This document shows, one piece after another, positions 30,992 to 42,809 of a stretch of DNA of 64,000 bases (position 1 is its first letter; each line of letters opens with the position of its first letter). The translations under genes were made by a program, and so were the position numbers. The notes under the pieces are model-generated. The model made no database searches. It saw only the letters and a program-made list of their open reading frames with translations, and had not been told where the DNA came from. The stretch comes from Serratia quinivorans (GTDB lineage Bacteria; Pseudomonadota; Gammaproteobacteria; Enterobacterales; Enterobacteriaceae), in assembly GCF_946227985.1 (NCBI RefSeq), contig NZ_CAMKGL010000004.1, forward strand, positions 124,001 through 188,000, read 5' to 3'.

Positions 30992-33898
30992 ATGCCTTTT
31001 ACACTTGGTCAACGCTGGATCAGCGACACGGAAAGCGAATTAGGACTGGGAACCGTCGTGGCGCTGGATACGCGCATGATTACCCTGCTTTTCCCCGCCA
31101 CCGGCGAAAACCGCCTCTATGCCAGAAATGACTCGCCAATCACCCGCGTGATGTTCAACCCGGGCGACACCATCAGCAACCACGAAGGCTGGGAGCTGCA
31201 GGTGGAAGAGGTCAAAGAGGAAAACGGCCTGCTGACCTATATTGGCACCCGCCTGGATACCCAGGAAAGCGGTGTGGCAATGCGTGAAGTGCTGCTGGAC
31301 AGCAAACTGACCTTCAGCAAGCCGCAGGACCGTCTGTTTGCCGGCCAGATCGACCGTATGGACCGTTTCGCCCTGCGTTTCCGTGCGCGCAAATACCAGA
31401 GCGAGCAGTATCGTCTGCCGTTTGCCGGCCTGCGCGGCATGCGTGCCAGCCTGATCCCGCACCAGTTACACATCGCCTATGAAGTCGGCCAGCGCCATGC
31501 GCCGCGCGTGCTGTTGGCAGATGAGGTGGGTTTGGGTAAAACCATCGAAGCCGGGATGATCATTCACCAGCAATTGCTGGCAGGCCGCGCCGAGCGCGTA
31601 CTGATCGTGGTGCCGGAAACCCTGCAGCACCAGTGGCTGGTCGAAATGATGCGCCGCTTCAACCTGTATTTCTCGCTGTTCGACGACAGCCGTTACTCCG
31701 AAGCCAAGCTCGACAGCAGCAACCCGTTTGAAACCGAACAGCTGGTGATCTGCTCGCTGGACTTCGTCCGTCGCAACAAGCTGCGTCTGGAAGAACTGGC
31801 CGACGCCCAGTGGGACCTGCTGGTGGTCGATGAAGCCCACCACCTGGCCTGGAGCGAAGAGGCGCCAAGCCGCGAGTATCAGGTCATCGAGCAACTGGCT
31901 GAGCACATTCCCGGCGTGCTGCTGCTGACCGCCACCCCGGAACAGCTCGGCCAGCAAAGCCACTTCGCCCGCTTGCGCCTGCTGGATCCGAACCGTTTCC
32001 ACGATTACCAGGATTTTGTCGCCGAACAGCAAAAATATCGCCCGGTGGCCGATGCCGTCACCCTGCTGCTGAGCGGTGAACGCCTGGCCGATGACAAACT
32101 GAACCTGCTGGGCGAACTGATCGACGAGCAGGATATCGAACCGCTGCTGAAAGCGGCCAACAGCGACAGCGAAAACAGTGAGCAGGCGCGTCAGGAACTG
32201 GTCACCATGTTGATGGACCGCCACGGCACCAGCCGCGTGCTGTTCCGTAACACCCGTAACGGCGTCAAAGGCTTCCCGCACCGTTTCCTGCACCAGATCA
32301 AGCTGCCGCTGCCGACCCAGTACCAGACCGCGATTAAAGTGTCCGGTATCATGGGCGCGAAGAAAAGCGTTGAGGCGCGCGCGCGCGATATGCTGTACCC
32401 GGAGCAAATTTATCAGGAATTCGAAGGCGAGAACGCCACCTGGTGGAACTTCGATCCGCGCGTTGAATGGTTGCTGAACTACCTGGTGGCCAACCGCCAC
32501 GAGAAAGTACTGGTGATCTGCGCCCACGCCGCCACCGCGCTGCAGCTTGAACAAGTGCTGCGTGAACGTGAAGCGATCCGCGCCGCGGTCTTCCACGAAG
32601 GCCTGTCCATTATCGAACGCGACCGTGCTGCCGCTTACTTCGCCTCAGAAGAAGATGGTGCCCAGGTGCTGCTGTGCTCGGAAATTGGCTCAGAAGGCCG
32701 CAACTTCCAGTTCGCCAGCCACCTGGTGATGTTCGATCTGCCGTTCAACCCGGATCTGCTGGAACAACGTATCGGCCGTCTGGACCGTATCGGCCAGATG
32801 CATGACATTCAGATTATGGTGCCTTATCTGGAAAACACCGCTCAGGCGGTGCTGGGCCGTTGGTTCCACGAAGGGCTGGATGCCTTCGAGCATACCTGCC
32901 CGACCGGCCGTACCATTTATGACAGCGGCTACGAGCAACTGATTGGTTTCCTGGCGGCACCGACCGAGCAGGAAGGGCTGGATGAGTTCATTCACCACTG
33001 CCGTCAGCAGCACGACCACCTGAAAGTGCAACTGGAGCAGGGCCGTGACCGCCTGTTGGAAATGCACTCCAACGGCGGCGAGAAAGCGCAAGCGCTGGCT
33101 GAGGCCATCGCCAACCAGGACAACGACGTCAATCTGGTGGGCTTTGCGCTTAACCTGTTCGATATCGTCGGCATCAACCAGGACGACCGCAGCGACAACC
33201 TGATTGTTCTGACGCCATCCGACCACATGCTGGTACCGGACTTCCCGGGCCTGCCGCAGGACGGCTGCACCGTGACCTTCGATCGCGAGCAGGCACTGTC
33301 GCGTGAAGATGCACAGTTCGTCAGTTGGGAACACCCGATTATTCGCAACGGCCTGGATCTGATCCTGTCCGGCGATACCGGCAGCTGTGCGGTTTCCCTG
33401 TTGAAAAACAAAGCGCTGCCGGTCGGTACCCTGCTGGTCGAACTGGTCTACGTGGTAGAAGCACAGGCGCCGAAGCACCTGCAACTGACCCGCTTCCTGC
33501 CACCGACGCCAATCCGTATGCTGATGGACCGCAAAGGGACCAATCTGGCCGCACAGGTTGAATTCGAAAGCTTTAACCGTCAGTTGAACGCGGTTAACCG
33601 CCATACCTCCAGCAAACTGGTCAATGCGGTGCAACAGGATGTGCATGCCATGCTGCAACAGGCCGAAAGCCTGGTTGAAGAGCAGGCTCGCGCATTGATA
33701 GAGCAGGCGAAACAGGAAGCGGATGACAAACTCAGCACCGAGTTGGCGCGTCTGGAAGCCCTGAAGGCGGTCAACCCGAACATCCGTGATGACGAAGTCG
33801 AAGCGCTGGAGTTCAATCGCAAGCAGGTGCTGGTTAACCTGAATGAAGCAGGATGGCGTCTGGATGCTATCCGTCTGGTGGTGGTAACTCACCAGTAA
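30992..33898 (+). CDS. rapA: RNA polymerase-associated ATPase RapA (HepA)
   Basis: RapA is a Swi2/Snf2 ATPase that recycles stalled RNA polymerase. The 968-aa product equals E. coli in length and shows Walker [15 protein letters not shown], the DEAH box VVDEAHH, motif [14 protein letters not shown] and the motif V/VI region [12 protein letters not shown] ... [10 protein letters not shown]. An N-terminal Tudor-like region precedes it. A 189-bp repeat begins 18 nt after its stop. Confidence 0.97.
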   Translation: MPFTLGQRWISDTESELGLGTVVALDTRMITLLFPATGENRLYARNDSPITRVMFNPGDTISNHEGWELQVEEVKEENGLLTYIGTRLDTQESGVAMREVLLDSKLTFSKPQDRLFAGQIDRMDRFALRFRARKYQSEQYRLPFAGLRGMRASLIPHQLHIAYEVGQRHAPRVLLADEVGLGKTIEAGMIIHQQLLAGRAERVLIVVPETLQHQWLVEMMRRFNLYFSLFDDSRYSEAKLDSSNPFETEQLVICSLDFVRRNKLRLEELADAQWDLLVVDEAHHLAWSEEAPSREYQVIEQLAEHIPGVLLLTATPEQLGQQSHFARLRLLDPNRFHDYQDFVAEQQKYRPVADAVTLLLSGERLADDKLNLLGELIDEQDIEPLLKAANSDSENSEQARQELVTMLMDRHGTSRVLFRNTRNGVKGFPHRFLHQIKLPLPTQYQTAIKVSGIMGAKKSVEARARDMLYPEQIYQEFEGENATWWNFDPRVEWLLNYLVANRHEKVLVICAHAATALQLEQVLREREAIRAAVFHEGLSIIERDRAAAYFASEEDGAQVLLCSEIGSEGRNFQFASHLVMFDLPFNPDLLEQRIGRLDRIGQMHDIQIMVPYLENTAQAVLGRWFHEGLDAFEHTCPTGRTIYDSGYEQLIGFLAAPTEQEGLDEFIHHCRQQHDHLKVQLEQGRDRLLEMHSNGGEKAQALAEAIANQDNDVNLVGFALNLFDIVGINQDDRSDNLIVLTPSDHMLVPDFPGLPQDGCTVTFDREQALSREDAQFVSWEHPIIRNGLDLILSGDTGSCAVSLLKNKALPVGTLLVELVYVVEAQAPKHLQLTRFLPPTPIRMLMDRKGTNLAAQVEFESFNRQLNAVNRHTSSKLVNAVQQDVHAMLQQAESLVEEQARALIEQAKQEADDKLSTELARLEALKAVNPNIRDDEVEALEFNRKQVLVNLNEAGWRLDAIRLVVVTHQ

Positions 33899-33916
33899 CC
33901 TGCGCTACGTCCCCTT

Positions 33917-34105
33917 AGACTGCTGAAAGAGCCCGTTATTAGGGAAAGCGTGCCGAAGGGGTCGTAGCGGCTTGTCCGCCGACCAATTTGCCGGGAGCAA
34001 ATTGGAACGACTTCCAGTCGGCCCGCAGGGTGGGACACACGGATGTGTCCCATAATGGCCCCACGGTGCGCTAGGCCCGGGTATCTCGGGTTCAAAGACA
34101 ACTTT
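33917..34105 (+). repeat. 189-bp hairpin-rich intergenic repeat, copy 2
   Basis: It lies between rapA and rluA, both on the plus strand. Clear stems are CCAATTTGC (33983-33991) with GCAAATTGG (33997-34005), and TGGGACACA (34031-34039) with TGTGTCCCA (34044-34052). Ends are AGACTGCTGA on the left and GACAACTTT on the right. It is highly similar to copies 1 and 3; a few substitutions fall in the loops. Confidence 0.85.
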
Positions 34106-34165
34106 GTCATCAAACTCCGGGGGAACTTCGGTTCCCCTGTTGTCACTTTCAGCGGAGCCAATTAG

Positions 34166-34816
34166 ATGGAACCCTACAATCCCCCGCAAGGCCCGATGCA
34201 TATTCTGTATCAGGATGAGCACATTATGGTGGTCAACAAACCGAGTGGTCTGTTGTCGGTACCCGGCCGCGCACCGGAAAATAAAGACAGCCTGATGACG
34301 CGCATCCTGGCGGATCACCCGGCGGCAGAATCGGTGCATCGCCTGGATATGGCGACCAGCGGTGTGATTGTGGTGGCGCTGAACAAGGCGGCTGAGCGTG
34401 AGCTAAAGCGCCAGTTCCGCGATCGCGAGCCGAAGAAGTCTTATATCGCCCGCGTATCGGACCATCTGGAGCACGATGAAGGCCTGGTAGATTTACCGCT
34501 GATTTGTGACTGGCCGAACCGGCCGTTGCAGAAGGTGTGTTTCGAAACGGGCAAAGCGGCGCAAACCGAGTATCTGGTGCTGTCACGCGACGCCGATGGC
34601 AGCACGCGGGTAAAACTCATGCCGATTACCGGCCGCTCGCATCAGTTACGCGTGCATATGCTGGCGCTGGGCCACCCGATCCTCGGTGACGGTTTCTACG
34701 CCCCGCCAGAAGTCAAAGCCATGGCGCCCAGGTTACAGCTGCATGCCCAGGAACTGCGTATTACCCACCCGGCGTTCAAGACACCCATGCACTTTCGCGT
34801 CGAGCCGGATTTCTAA
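34166..34816 (+). CDS. rluA: Pseudouridine synthase RluA
   Basis: RluA makes pseudouridine 746 in 23S rRNA and 32 in several tRNAs. The 216-aa product has the catalytic-aspartate motif VHRLDMATSGVIVVAL, LICDWPNRPxQKVC and the family C-terminal block ITGRSHQLRVHMLALGHPIL. It follows rapA as in E. coli, with a repeat element between them. Confidence 0.96.
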   Translation: MEPYNPPQGPMHILYQDEHIMVVNKPSGLLSVPGRAPENKDSLMTRILADHPAAESVHRLDMATSGVIVVALNKAAERELKRQFRDREPKKSYIARVSDHLEHDEGLVDLPLICDWPNRPLQKVCFETGKAAQTEYLVLSRDADGSTRVKLMPITGRSHQLRVHMLALGHPILGDGFYAPPEVKAMAPRLQLHAQELRITHPAFKTPMHFRVEPDF

Positions 34817-34830
34817 CTTCACTGTGCAGC

Positions 34831-34957
34831 TATACCCTAAATAATTCGAGTTGCAGGAAGGCGGCAACTAAGCGCAACCCCGGGAGCGTACAAAAGTACG
34901 TGACCGGGGTAAGCGCAGGCAGCCAACGCCCCTGCGGCTCGAAGTATGACGGGTAGA
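34831..34957. repeat. ERIC element between rluA and djlA
   Basis: A full-length, well-preserved copy of about 127 bp: TATACCCTAAATAATTCGAG at the left, AACCCCGGGAGCG and CGTGACCGGGGTAAGC in the centre, GAAGTATGACGGGTA at the right. It fills the gap between the convergent genes and ends 2-4 nt from the djlA stop. Confidence 0.93.
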
Positions 34958-34958
34958 G

Positions 34959-35780
34959 TTATTTGAAGCCTTTCTCGCGCTTGATCAGGTCGTACGCTGC
35001 CTGAATTTCCTGCGCTTTCTGCTTGGCCATTTCCATCATTTGCGGCGGCAAACCTTTTGCCACCAGCTTGTCCGGATGGTGCTCGCTCATCAGCTTGCGG
35101 TAAGCGCGCTTGATGGTGGTGGCATCGTCACTACTGCTGACACCCAGCACTTTGCAAGCATCGTCCAGCGTAGGCCCACGTTGCGCCTGCTGGAAACCGC
35201 CGTGCGAATAACCGCCCTGCTGACCGCCGCCAAACTGGCGCCCGCCTTCCATCATGCTGAGGAATTGATCGAACTGCGCACGCGAAATACCCAGCTCTTC
35301 AGCAATCACATACAGCACCTGCCGCTCGTTGGGATGCAGCGAACCGTCGGCGAATGCCGCCTGGATTTGAATTTCCAGAAACATCCGAATCAGGTCAAAA
35401 CGGCCGAAACAAATGCTGCGGAACTGCTGCAGCGTTTCTCTCAGCGGAAACTGGCTCTGCTTGCCTTCACGAAATGCCTGCTGCGCCGCGGTACGTGCTT
35501 CTCCGTGCAGTTGCAGACGATCCATAAACAGGCTGGCGATCTGAATATCCGCCTCGGTAACGCGTCCTTTTGATTTGGTCAGGTGACCCATCACCTGAAA
35601 AGTGGTGCGGAAAAACAACGTTTGCCGCGTTTGCTGGCCGGCGAAAAAGCCCCGGCTACGCTTATTGCTGCGCGCAGTGTCAATCATATGACCGACAATC
35701 AGCCCCAAAACTACACCCCAGAATCCCGCGCCAGCCCAAATGGCCACGATGACCCCGAGCAGTTTTCCCCAATACTGCAT
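34959..35780 (-). CDS. djlA: Membrane-anchored DnaJ-like co-chaperone DjlA
   Basis: DjlA is a DnaK co-chaperone that influences the Rcs envelope-stress pathway. The 273-aa product has an N-terminal membrane segment (about residues 5-28) with the paired-glycine pattern, a TerB-like central domain ([22 protein letters not shown]), a G/Q-rich linker and a C-terminal J domain with HPD (SEHHPDKL). I chose the ATG at 35778-35780 (MQYWGKLLG), the family start. It is divergent from lptD. Confidence 0.95.
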   Translation of the reverse strand: MQYWGKLLGVIVAIWAGAGFWGVVLGLIVGHMIDTARSNKRSRGFFAGQQTRQTLFFRTTFQVMGHLTKSKGRVTEADIQIASLFMDRLQLHGEARTAAQQAFREGKQSQFPLRETLQQFRSICFGRFDLIRMFLEIQIQAAFADGSLHPNERQVLYVIAEELGISRAQFDQFLSMMEGGRQFGGGQQGGYSHGGFQQAQRGPTLDDACKVLGVSSSDDATTIKRAYRKLMSEHHPDKLVAKGLPPQMMEMAKQKAQEIQAAYDLIKREKGFK

Positions 35781-36008
35781 ATACTCCTCAATTATCATGC
35801 CGAAAGCCGACTGCTCCCTTCCGTCTTAGGTAAGGGTTAAGGCGATTTTTCTCAGGATTTGGATTATCATACCTGTCATTTATCTTTGCGCCTATCGACG
35901 ACGCAAGTAAACGGCCGGATTTAACACTAGCGCAACGCAGATGAGTAATATAGTCTCTGACCGTTTGCCGGACATGACGCCTCTGATGACGGAACACCAA
36001 AACCGCGT

Positions 36009-38372
36009 ATGAAAAAAAGTTTCCCAACACTGCTGGCCACACTGATTTGGACGGCACTCTACAGCCAGCACGCTCTGGCTGACCTTGCTGAGCAATGCAT
36101 GCTTGGCGTTCCTGTTTATGATAAACCGCTGGTCAGCGGCGATCCCAACAGCCTGCCTGTCACCATTCACGCCGATGACTCCCGCGCGGACTATCCGAAA
36201 AGCGCGCTGTTCACCGGTAATGTGAATATTGAACAAGGCAACAGCACCCTGACCGCCAAACAGGTGGAGTTGAACCAGACGCAAAATCCGGGGCAGACCG
36301 ATCCGGTGCGCACCGTGACCGCTACCGGTGACGTGCACTACAGCGACAATCAGATCAAACTGAAAGGCCCGAAAGCCTGGTCAAACCTGAACAACAAAGA
36401 TACCGACGTCTATGAGGGTGACTACCAAATGGTAGGCCGTCAGGGGCGTGGCGATGCCGACAAGATGAAGATGCGCGGCGCCAACCGTTACACCATTTTG
36501 GAAAACGGCACCTTTACCTCCTGTCTGCCGGGCGACGACAGCTGGAGCGTGGTCGGTACCGAAGTGATCCACGACCGCGAAGAGCAGGTGGCGGAAATCT
36601 GGAACGCCCGCTTTAAAATTGGCGGCGTGCCGGTGTTTTACAGCCCGTACCTGCAATTGCCGGTCGGTGATAAACGTCGCTCCGGTTTCCTGATCCCGAA
36701 TGCAAAATATGGCAGCAGCAATGGCTTTGAATTCATGCTGCCGTATTACTGGAACATTGCGCCGAACTTCGACGCCACCATCACACCGCACTACATGTCC
36801 CGACGCGGCCTGCAGTTGCAGAACGAATTCCGCTATCTGGTGCAGCCGGGCCTGGGCCTGATGGAGTTCGACTGGTTGCCGAACGACCAGGAATACAGCA
36901 AGGACAACCCTGACGACAGTAAACGTTGGTTGTTCTACTGGAACCACAATGGGGTGATGGACCAGGTGTGGCGCTTCAACGTCGACTACACCAAGGTCAG
37001 CGATTCCAAATACTTTACCGATCTGGACTCCAAATACGGTTCCACCACCGACGGTTATGCGACGCAGAAATTCAGCCTCGGCTACGCCATCGATAACTGG
37101 GACGCGACGTTAAGCTCCAAGCAGTTCCAGATCTACGACGATACCGATCGCAGCCGTTCAGACTCTTATAAAGTTCAGCCGCAGCTTGATCTGAATTACT
37201 ATAAAGACGATCTCGGCCCGTTCGATTTCCACATTTACGGCCAGGCGGCCAAGTTTATCAGCGTCAACCCATACAGCCCGGACGCCACTCGTCTGCATAT
37301 GGAACCGACGCTGAGCCTGCCGCTAACCAACGGCTGGGGCAGTCTGAACACCGAGGCCAAACTGCTGGCGACCCACTATCAGCAGGATATTCCTGACGGT
37401 TTTGCCGCCAACTACAAGAGCCGTACCGGTAACAATGCGCCAGGTCTTGAAGACTCGGTCAACCGCGTATTGCCGCAGTTCAAGGTCGACGGCAAGATGG
37501 TGTTCGACCGCCCAATGGATTGGTCCGAAGGCTATACCCAGACCCTGGAGCCGCGCATGCAGTACCTGTATGTGCCGTATCGCGACCAGAGCAACATCTA
37601 CACCTACGACACCACGCTGCTGCAAACCGACTACTCCGGTCTGTTCCGTGACCGCACCTACAGCGGCCTGGATCGCATCGCTTCACAGAACCGTGTTTCA
37701 ACCGGTTTGACCACGCGAATTTATGATGACGCGCTGGTTGAACGTTTTAACGCTTCCGTGGGTCAAATCTACTACTTCAGCCGTTCCCGTACCGGTGACC
37801 AAACCACGGGTTACGATAACAATGATGATACCGGCAGCCTGGCCTGGGCCGGTGACACCTATTGGAAGATTGACGATCGTTGGGGCCTGCGTGGCGGCCT
37901 GCAGTATGACACGCGCCTCAATAGCGTTTCATTGGGCAACGGCGTACTGGAATACCGTCAGGATTCTGAACGCGTCCTGCAGTTGAACTACCGTTACGCT
38001 ACGCCGGAGTATATTGAAACGGCACTGAACACCACGCAGGTTCCGGCCTATCAGGACGGTATTTCGCAGGTGGGCGTCACCGGCAGTTGGCCAATCGCCG
38101 ATCGTTGGGCAGTCGTTGGGGCTTATTACTACGATACCCGTGCCAAACAGTCCGCCGATCAGTTGCTCGGTGTGAAGTACAACACCTGCTGCTGGGCAGT
38201 GACCTTGGGCTATGAGCGTAAGATCACCGACTGGAATGGCAGCAACAATACCAGCGTTTATGACAACAAAGTTTCGTTCAACGTCGAACTGCGTGGCCTG
38301 AGCAGCGATCACAGTCTGGGCTCCGCAGAAATGTTGCGTGGCGGTATTCTGCCTTACCAGCGTGCATTTTGA
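36009..38372 (+). CDS. lptD: LPS-assembly outer-membrane protein LptD
   Basis: LptD with LptE inserts LPS into the outer leaflet. The 787-aa product has a 24-residue signal peptide (ending QHALA), an N-terminal OstA/jellyroll domain and a large C-terminal barrel. The four disulfide cysteines are visible: one just after the signal peptide (EQCMLG), one in FTSCLPGDD, and the pair in [13 protein letters not shown]. It heads the lptD-surA-pdxA-rsmA-apaG-apaH run. Confidence 0.97.
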   Translation: MKKSFPTLLATLIWTALYSQHALADLAEQCMLGVPVYDKPLVSGDPNSLPVTIHADDSRADYPKSALFTGNVNIEQGNSTLTAKQVELNQTQNPGQTDPVRTVTATGDVHYSDNQIKLKGPKAWSNLNNKDTDVYEGDYQMVGRQGRGDADKMKMRGANRYTILENGTFTSCLPGDDSWSVVGTEVIHDREEQVAEIWNARFKIGGVPVFYSPYLQLPVGDKRRSGFLIPNAKYGSSNGFEFMLPYYWNIAPNFDATITPHYMSRRGLQLQNEFRYLVQPGLGLMEFDWLPNDQEYSKDNPDDSKRWLFYWNHNGVMDQVWRFNVDYTKVSDSKYFTDLDSKYGSTTDGYATQKFSLGYAIDNWDATLSSKQFQIYDDTDRSRSDSYKVQPQLDLNYYKDDLGPFDFHIYGQAAKFISVNPYSPDATRLHMEPTLSLPLTNGWGSLNTEAKLLATHYQQDIPDGFAANYKSRTGNNAPGLEDSVNRVLPQFKVDGKMVFDRPMDWSEGYTQTLEPRMQYLYVPYRDQSNIYTYDTTLLQTDYSGLFRDRTYSGLDRIASQNRVSTGLTTRIYDDALVERFNASVGQIYYFSRSRTGDQTTGYDNNDDTGSLAWAGDTYWKIDDRWGLRGGLQYDTRLNSVSLGNGVLEYRQDSERVLQLNYRYATPEYIETALNTTQVPAYQDGISQVGVTGSWPIADRWAVVGAYYYDTRAKQSADQLLGVKYNTCCWAVTLGYERKITDWNGSNNTSVYDNKVSFNVELRGLSSDHSLGSAEMLRGGILPYQRAF

Positions 38373-38437
38373 TGCTTTGTAACACTTTGAAAACGAGAAC
38401 TTTAACCCGCATTTGCGGATTACATAATGGGAAATGT

Positions 38438-39736
38438 ATGAAGAACTGGAGAACGCTTATTCTCGGATTGGTGGTTTGTGCCAATACCGCGTTCGCAGCA
38501 CCCCAAGAAGTGGATAAAGTTGCCGCCGTCGTGGATAACGGCGTGGTTCTTGAGAGCGACGTAAGCACCCTGTTGCAGTCGGTGAAACTCAATGCACAGC
38601 AGGCCGGCCAGCAATTGCCGGATGACAAAACGCTTCGTCACCAGATCCTTGAGCGCCTGATTATGGATAACATCCAGCTGCAGATGGCCAAGAAAATGGG
38701 GATCAACGTTTCTGACGCCGATCTGGACAAAGCCATCGGCAACATCGCCGCACAGAACAAAATGAGCATCGATCAGATGCGCAGCCGTCTGGCGTATGAA
38801 GGCCTGAACTACAACACCTACCGTTCGCAGATCCGCAAGGAAATGCTGATTTCTGAGGTGCGTAACAACGAAGTGCGCCGCCGCGTCACTATCCTGCCGC
38901 AGGAAGTGGACTCACTGGCCGCTCAGGTTGGTGCCCAGAACGGTAGCGATACCGAAATGAACATCAGTCACATCCTGATCCCGCTGCCGGAAAACCCGTC
39001 GCAGGCGCAGGTAGACGACGCGGAAGCCCTGGCTAAAAAACTGATGGGTGAAATCAACGGCGGCGCCGATTTCGGCAAGCTGGCAATCTCCTACTCTGCC
39101 GACTCCCAGGCGCTGAAAGGCGGCAACATGGGCTGGGGCAAGCTGCAGGAGATCCCGACCCTGTTCGCCGAAAGACTGGTTAACGCCAAAAAAGGCGATG
39201 TGGTTGGGCCAATCCGTTCCGGCGTCGGCTTCCACATCCTGAAAGTGAATGATATCCGTGGTGCCAACCAGTCAGTGTCGGTTACCGAGGTTCACGCTCG
39301 TCACATTCTGCTGAAACCTTCTGTGGTGCTGACCGACGATCAGGCGCGTGCAAAACTGCAAGCCGTTGCTGCAGAAATCAAGAGCGGCCGCGCCAAGTTT
39401 GCTGACGAAGCCAAACAGCTTTCTCAGGATCCAGGTTCTGCATTGCAGGGCGGCGATCTGGGCTGGGCTTCTCCAGACATCTACGATCCGGCCTTCCGCG
39501 ACGCGTTGATGAAGCTGAGCAAAGGCGAAGTCAGCCAACCGGTGCACTCTTCCTTCGGCTGGCACCTGATTCAGTTGCTGGATACGCGTCAGGTAGACAA
39601 AACCGATGCGGCGCAGAAAGATCGCGCTTATCGCATGCTGTTCAACCGCAAGTTTGCTGAAGAAGCGCAGACCTGGATGCAGGAACAACGTGCTCAGGCT
39701 TACGTGAAGATCCTTGACGGTAATGCACAACAATAA
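38438..39736 (+). CDS. surA: Periplasmic chaperone and peptidyl-prolyl isomerase SurA
   Basis: SurA escorts outer-membrane proteins, LptD among them, to the BAM complex. The 432-aa product has a signal peptide ([20 protein letters not shown]), an N-terminal chaperone domain and two parvulin domains (beginning [12 protein letters not shown] and ARHILLKPS). I chose the ATG at 38438; in-frame codons upstream reach into lptD but would mask the signal peptide. Confidence 0.97.
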   Translation: MKNWRTLILGLVVCANTAFAAPQEVDKVAAVVDNGVVLESDVSTLLQSVKLNAQQAGQQLPDDKTLRHQILERLIMDNIQLQMAKKMGINVSDADLDKAIGNIAAQNKMSIDQMRSRLAYEGLNYNTYRSQIRKEMLISEVRNNEVRRRVTILPQEVDSLAAQVGAQNGSDTEMNISHILIPLPENPSQAQVDDAEALAKKLMGEINGGADFGKLAISYSADSQALKGGNMGWGKLQEIPTLFAERLVNAKKGDVVGPIRSGVGFHILKVNDIRGANQSVSVTEVHARHILLKPSVVLTDDQARAKLQAVAAEIKSGRAKFADEAKQLSQDPGSALQGGDLGWASPDIYDPAFRDALMKLSKGEVSQPVHSSFGWHLIQLLDTRQVDKTDAAQKDRAYRMLFNRKFAEEAQTWMQEQRAQAYVKILDGNAQQ

Positions 39737-40715
39737 TCGTATCGTAATCACCCCCGGCGAGCCTGCCGGGGTTGGGCCGGATTTGGTGGCAGCGCTGGCG
39801 CAACAGGATTGGCCTGTTGAACTGGTGGTGTGCGCGGATCCGGCCTTGTTGCTTGAACGCGCCCGGCAGTTAGACCTGCCGCTGCAACTGCGCACCTATC
39901 AGCCACAGCAACCTGCTCAGCCGCAGCGCGCGGGTACCTTGACGGTATTGCCGGTCGCTACCGCGCATCCGGTAGTTGCGGGTGAGTTGAACGTAGGTAA
40001 CAGCGCCTACGTGGTAGAAACTTTGGCGCGTGCCTGCGACGGTTGTCTGAACGGTGAATTCGCCGCGCTGATCACCGGCCCGGTGAACAAGGGCGTCATC
40101 AACGACGCCGGCGTGCCGTTCATTGGCCATACCGAATTCTTTGCCGATCGTAGCCATTGCGATCGCGTGGTGATGATGTTGGCGACCGAAGAGCTGCGCG
40201 TGGCGCTGGCGACCACCCACCTGCCTTTACTGGCGGTGCCTGGCGCTATCACCCGGCAAAGCCTGCATGAAGTCATCCGCATTCTCGACCACGACCTGAA
40301 AACCAAATTTGGCCTCGCCAAACCGCAGATCTACGTCTGCGGCTTGAACCCGCATGCCGGGGAAGGCGGCCATATGGGGCGTGAAGAGATAGATACCATC
40401 ATCCCGGCGCTCGACGCGCTGCGTGCTGAAGGTATTACTCTTATCGGCCCACTGCCGGCAGACACCCTGTTCCAGCCCAAGTATCTGCAACATGCCGATG
40501 CTGTGCTGGCGATGTATCACGATCAGGGTCTGCCGGTGCTAAAATACCAAGGGTTCGGCCGGGCGGTAAATATTACCCTCGGTTTGCCTTTTATCCGTAC
40601 CTCGGTCGACCACGGTACCGCTTTGGAACTGGCCGGCACCGGCACCGCCGATGCAGGCAGTTTTAAAACGGCCTTGAATCTCGCCATTAAAATGATAATT
40701 AATTGTAATGAATAA
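39723..40715 (+). CDS. pdxA: 4-hydroxythreonine-4-phosphate dehydrogenase PdxA
   Basis: PdxA works in pyridoxal 5'-phosphate synthesis. The 330-aa product has [13 protein letters not shown] near the N-terminus, [14 protein letters not shown], and [12 protein letters not shown] ... [16 protein letters not shown], as in E. coli. The ATG at 39723 overlaps the surA stop by 14 nt. Confidence 0.96.
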   Translation: MHNNNRIVITPGEPAGVGPDLVAALAQQDWPVELVVCADPALLLERARQLDLPLQLRTYQPQQPAQPQRAGTLTVLPVATAHPVVAGELNVGNSAYVVETLARACDGCLNGEFAALITGPVNKGVINDAGVPFIGHTEFFADRSHCDRVVMMLATEELRVALATTHLPLLAVPGAITRQSLHEVIRILDHDLKTKFGLAKPQIYVCGLNPHAGEGGHMGREEIDTIIPALDALRAEGITLIGPLPADTLFQPKYLQHADAVLAMYHDQGLPVLKYQGFGRAVNITLGLPFIRTSVDHGTALELAGTGTADAGSFKTALNLAIKMIINCNE

Positions 40716-41526
40716 TAAAGTCCACCAAGGGCACTTTGCCCGCAAACGCTTTGGACAGAACTTTTTAACCGATCAGTTTGTCATCGACAGCATTGTCTCC
40801 GCCATTCACCCGATGCCGGGTGAAGCGGTGGTTGAAATCGGCCCCGGTCTGGGTGCCCTGACCGAGCCGGTCGGCGCACGAATGGATCGCATGACGGTGA
40901 TTGAGCTGGACCGCGACCTGGCGGCCCGCCTGGCAAATCATCCACAGCTGAAAGACAAACTGACCATTCACCAGCAAGATGCCATGACGGTGAACTTTGC
41001 CGAAATGGCCGAACAGGCTGGCCAGCCGCTGCGCGTGTTTGGTAACCTGCCGTATAACATTTCGACGCCGCTGATGTTCCACCTTTTCAGCTATACTCAG
41101 GCCATTCGCGACATGCACTTTATGTTGCAGAAAGAAGTGGTTAACCGCCTGGTTGCCGGTCCGAACAGCAAGGCCTACGGGCGTTTGACCGTAATGGCGC
41201 AGTACTACTGCAACGTTATTCCGGTGCTGGAAGTGCCACCGACCTCCTTCACCCCGGCGCCGAAAGTGGATTCCGCCGTGGTACGTCTGGTGCCACACCT
41301 GGTGAACCCGAACCCGGTGGGTGACGTGCGGATGCTGAGCCGTATTACCACTCAGGCGTTCAACCAACGCCGGAAAACCGTCCGTAACAGCCTGGGCGAC
41401 CTGTTTACCCCAGAGCAACTGACGGAGTTGGGTATCGATCCGATACTGAGAGCAGAGAATATTTCTGTGGCGCAATACTGTAAGCTGGCCAACTGGCTTT
41501 CAGCCAATCCCGCGCCGCAGCAATAA
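40708..41526 (+). CDS. rsmA: 16S rRNA dimethyladenosine transferase RsmA (KsgA)
   Basis: RsmA dimethylates A1518 and A1519 of 16S rRNA. The 272-aa product has the N-terminal [16 protein letters not shown] motif [13 protein letters not shown] and catalytic motif [14 protein letters not shown]. It overlaps pdxA by 8 nt. Confidence 0.97.
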   Translation: MNNKVHQGHFARKRFGQNFLTDQFVIDSIVSAIHPMPGEAVVEIGPGLGALTEPVGARMDRMTVIELDRDLAARLANHPQLKDKLTIHQQDAMTVNFAEMAEQAGQPLRVFGNLPYNISTPLMFHLFSYTQAIRDMHFMLQKEVVNRLVAGPNSKAYGRLTVMAQYYCNVIPVLEVPPTSFTPAPKVDSAVVRLVPHLVNPNPVGDVRMLSRITTQAFNQRRKTVRNSLGDLFTPEQLTELGIDPILRAENISVAQYCKLANWLSANPAPQQ

Positions 41527-41538
41527 GGAGTAGTGGTC

Positions 41539-41916
41539 ATGATTGATTCGCCCCGCGTATGTATTCAGGTACAAAGTGTCTATGTGGAATCACAGTCGAT
41601 ACCTGAGGAAGAACGTTACGTCTTCGCTTATACCATCACCATCCGCAACCTGGGGCGTTTCAATGTGCAACTGCTGGGCCGCTACTGGCTGATCACCAAC
41701 AGCAATGGCCGTCAGACCGAAGTTCAGGGCGAAGGCGTCGTCGGCGAACAGCCGCTCATCCCGCCCGGTGGAGAATTCCAATACACCAGCGGCGCGATCC
41801 TGGAAACGCCATTGGGTACCATGGAAGGCCATTACGAAATGGTTGATCATCAGGGTCAGCCGTTCCAGACCGCCATTCCGGTGTTCCGCTTAGCCATTCC
41901 AACGCTGATTCACTAA
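41539..41916 (+). CDS. apaG: ApaG protein (Co2+/Mg2+ efflux-associated, FN3-like fold)
   Basis: ApaG is a 125-aa protein with a fibronectin-like fold; its exact role is unsettled, with divalent-cation sensitivity and nucleotide binding reported. The product has the family block [11 protein letters not shown] ... [14 protein letters not shown] ... [12 protein letters not shown] chose the ATG at 41539 with AAGGAG 8 nt upstream. It lies 12 nt after rsmA and 2 nt before apaH. Confidence 0.94.
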
Positions 41917-41918
41917 TT

Positions 41919-42770
41919 ATGTCGACATATCTTATCGGCGACGTTCATGGCTGTTTTGATGAACTGAAATCGCTATTGGCCCAGGTGGCTTTCGATCCTC
42001 AGCATGACCAGCTGTGGCTGACCGGCGATTTGGTCGCCCGCGGCCCCGGTTCACTGGATGTATTGCGCTACGTGCGTTCACTCGGCCCTGCGGTACGCAT
42101 GGTGTTGGGCAACCACGACCTGCACCTGCTGGCGGTCTACGCCGGCATCAGCCGCAACAAGCCCAAAGACCGTATCACCCCGCTGTTAGAAGCCCCGGAC
42201 GCCGATGAATTGATCAACTGGCTGCGCCGCCAACCGGTATTGCAGGTGGATGAACAACTCAAACTGGTGATGGCGCATGCCGGTCTCACACCGCAGTGGG
42301 ACATTGAAACCGCACAACTGTGCGCCCGTGAAGTGGAAGCGGTACTGAGCAGCGACAGCTACCCACTGTTTCTTGATGCCATGTACGGCGATATGCCGAA
42401 CAACTGGAGCCCGGAACTGAGTGGGCTGGCGCGCTTGCGTTTCAGCACCAATGCCCTGACGCGCATGCGTTACTGCTTCCCGAATGGCCAGCTCGACATG
42501 ATCTGCAAAGATGCGCCAGGCACCGCGCCTGCGCCGCTCAAACCCTGGTTTGAATTGCCACGATTGGTCGATGCCGACTACACCATTATCTTTGGTCACT
42601 GGGCATCACTGGAAGGCAGAGGTACACCGGCAGGCGTTATTGGCCTCGATACCGGCTGCTGCTGGGGAGGCGACCTGACCATGCTGCGCTGGGAAGACCG
42701 CCAGTACTTTACCCAACCGGCCAATCGCCGGGATCTGCTGGACGGCGTGCATCAGCAGGCAGCGTCATAA
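41919..42770 (+). CDS. apaH: Diadenosine tetraphosphatase ApaH (symmetrical)
   Basis: ApaH hydrolyses Ap4A and decaps Np4-RNA. The 283-aa product has the PPP-family metallophosphatase motifs [13 protein letters not shown] and GNHD, followed by a late HAGL motif. It ends the lptD-apaH run. A small hairpin, GGCGG (42780-42784) with CCGCC (42791-42795), follows its stop and may terminate the transcript. Confidence 0.96.
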   Translation: MSTYLIGDVHGCFDELKSLLAQVAFDPQHDQLWLTGDLVARGPGSLDVLRYVRSLGPAVRMVLGNHDLHLLAVYAGISRNKPKDRITPLLEAPDADELINWLRRQPVLQVDEQLKLVMAHAGLTPQWDIETAQLCAREVEAVLSSDSYPLFLDAMYGDMPNNWSPELSGLARLRFSTNALTRMRYCFPNGQLDMICKDAPGTAPAPLKPWFELPRLVDADYTIIFGHWASLEGRGTPAGVIGLDTGCCWGGDLTMLRWEDRQYFTQPANRRDLLDGVHQQAAS

Positions 42771-42809
42771 TCAAGCCGAGGCGGTCAACGCCGCCCCGCT
42801 GTTTTCTGG

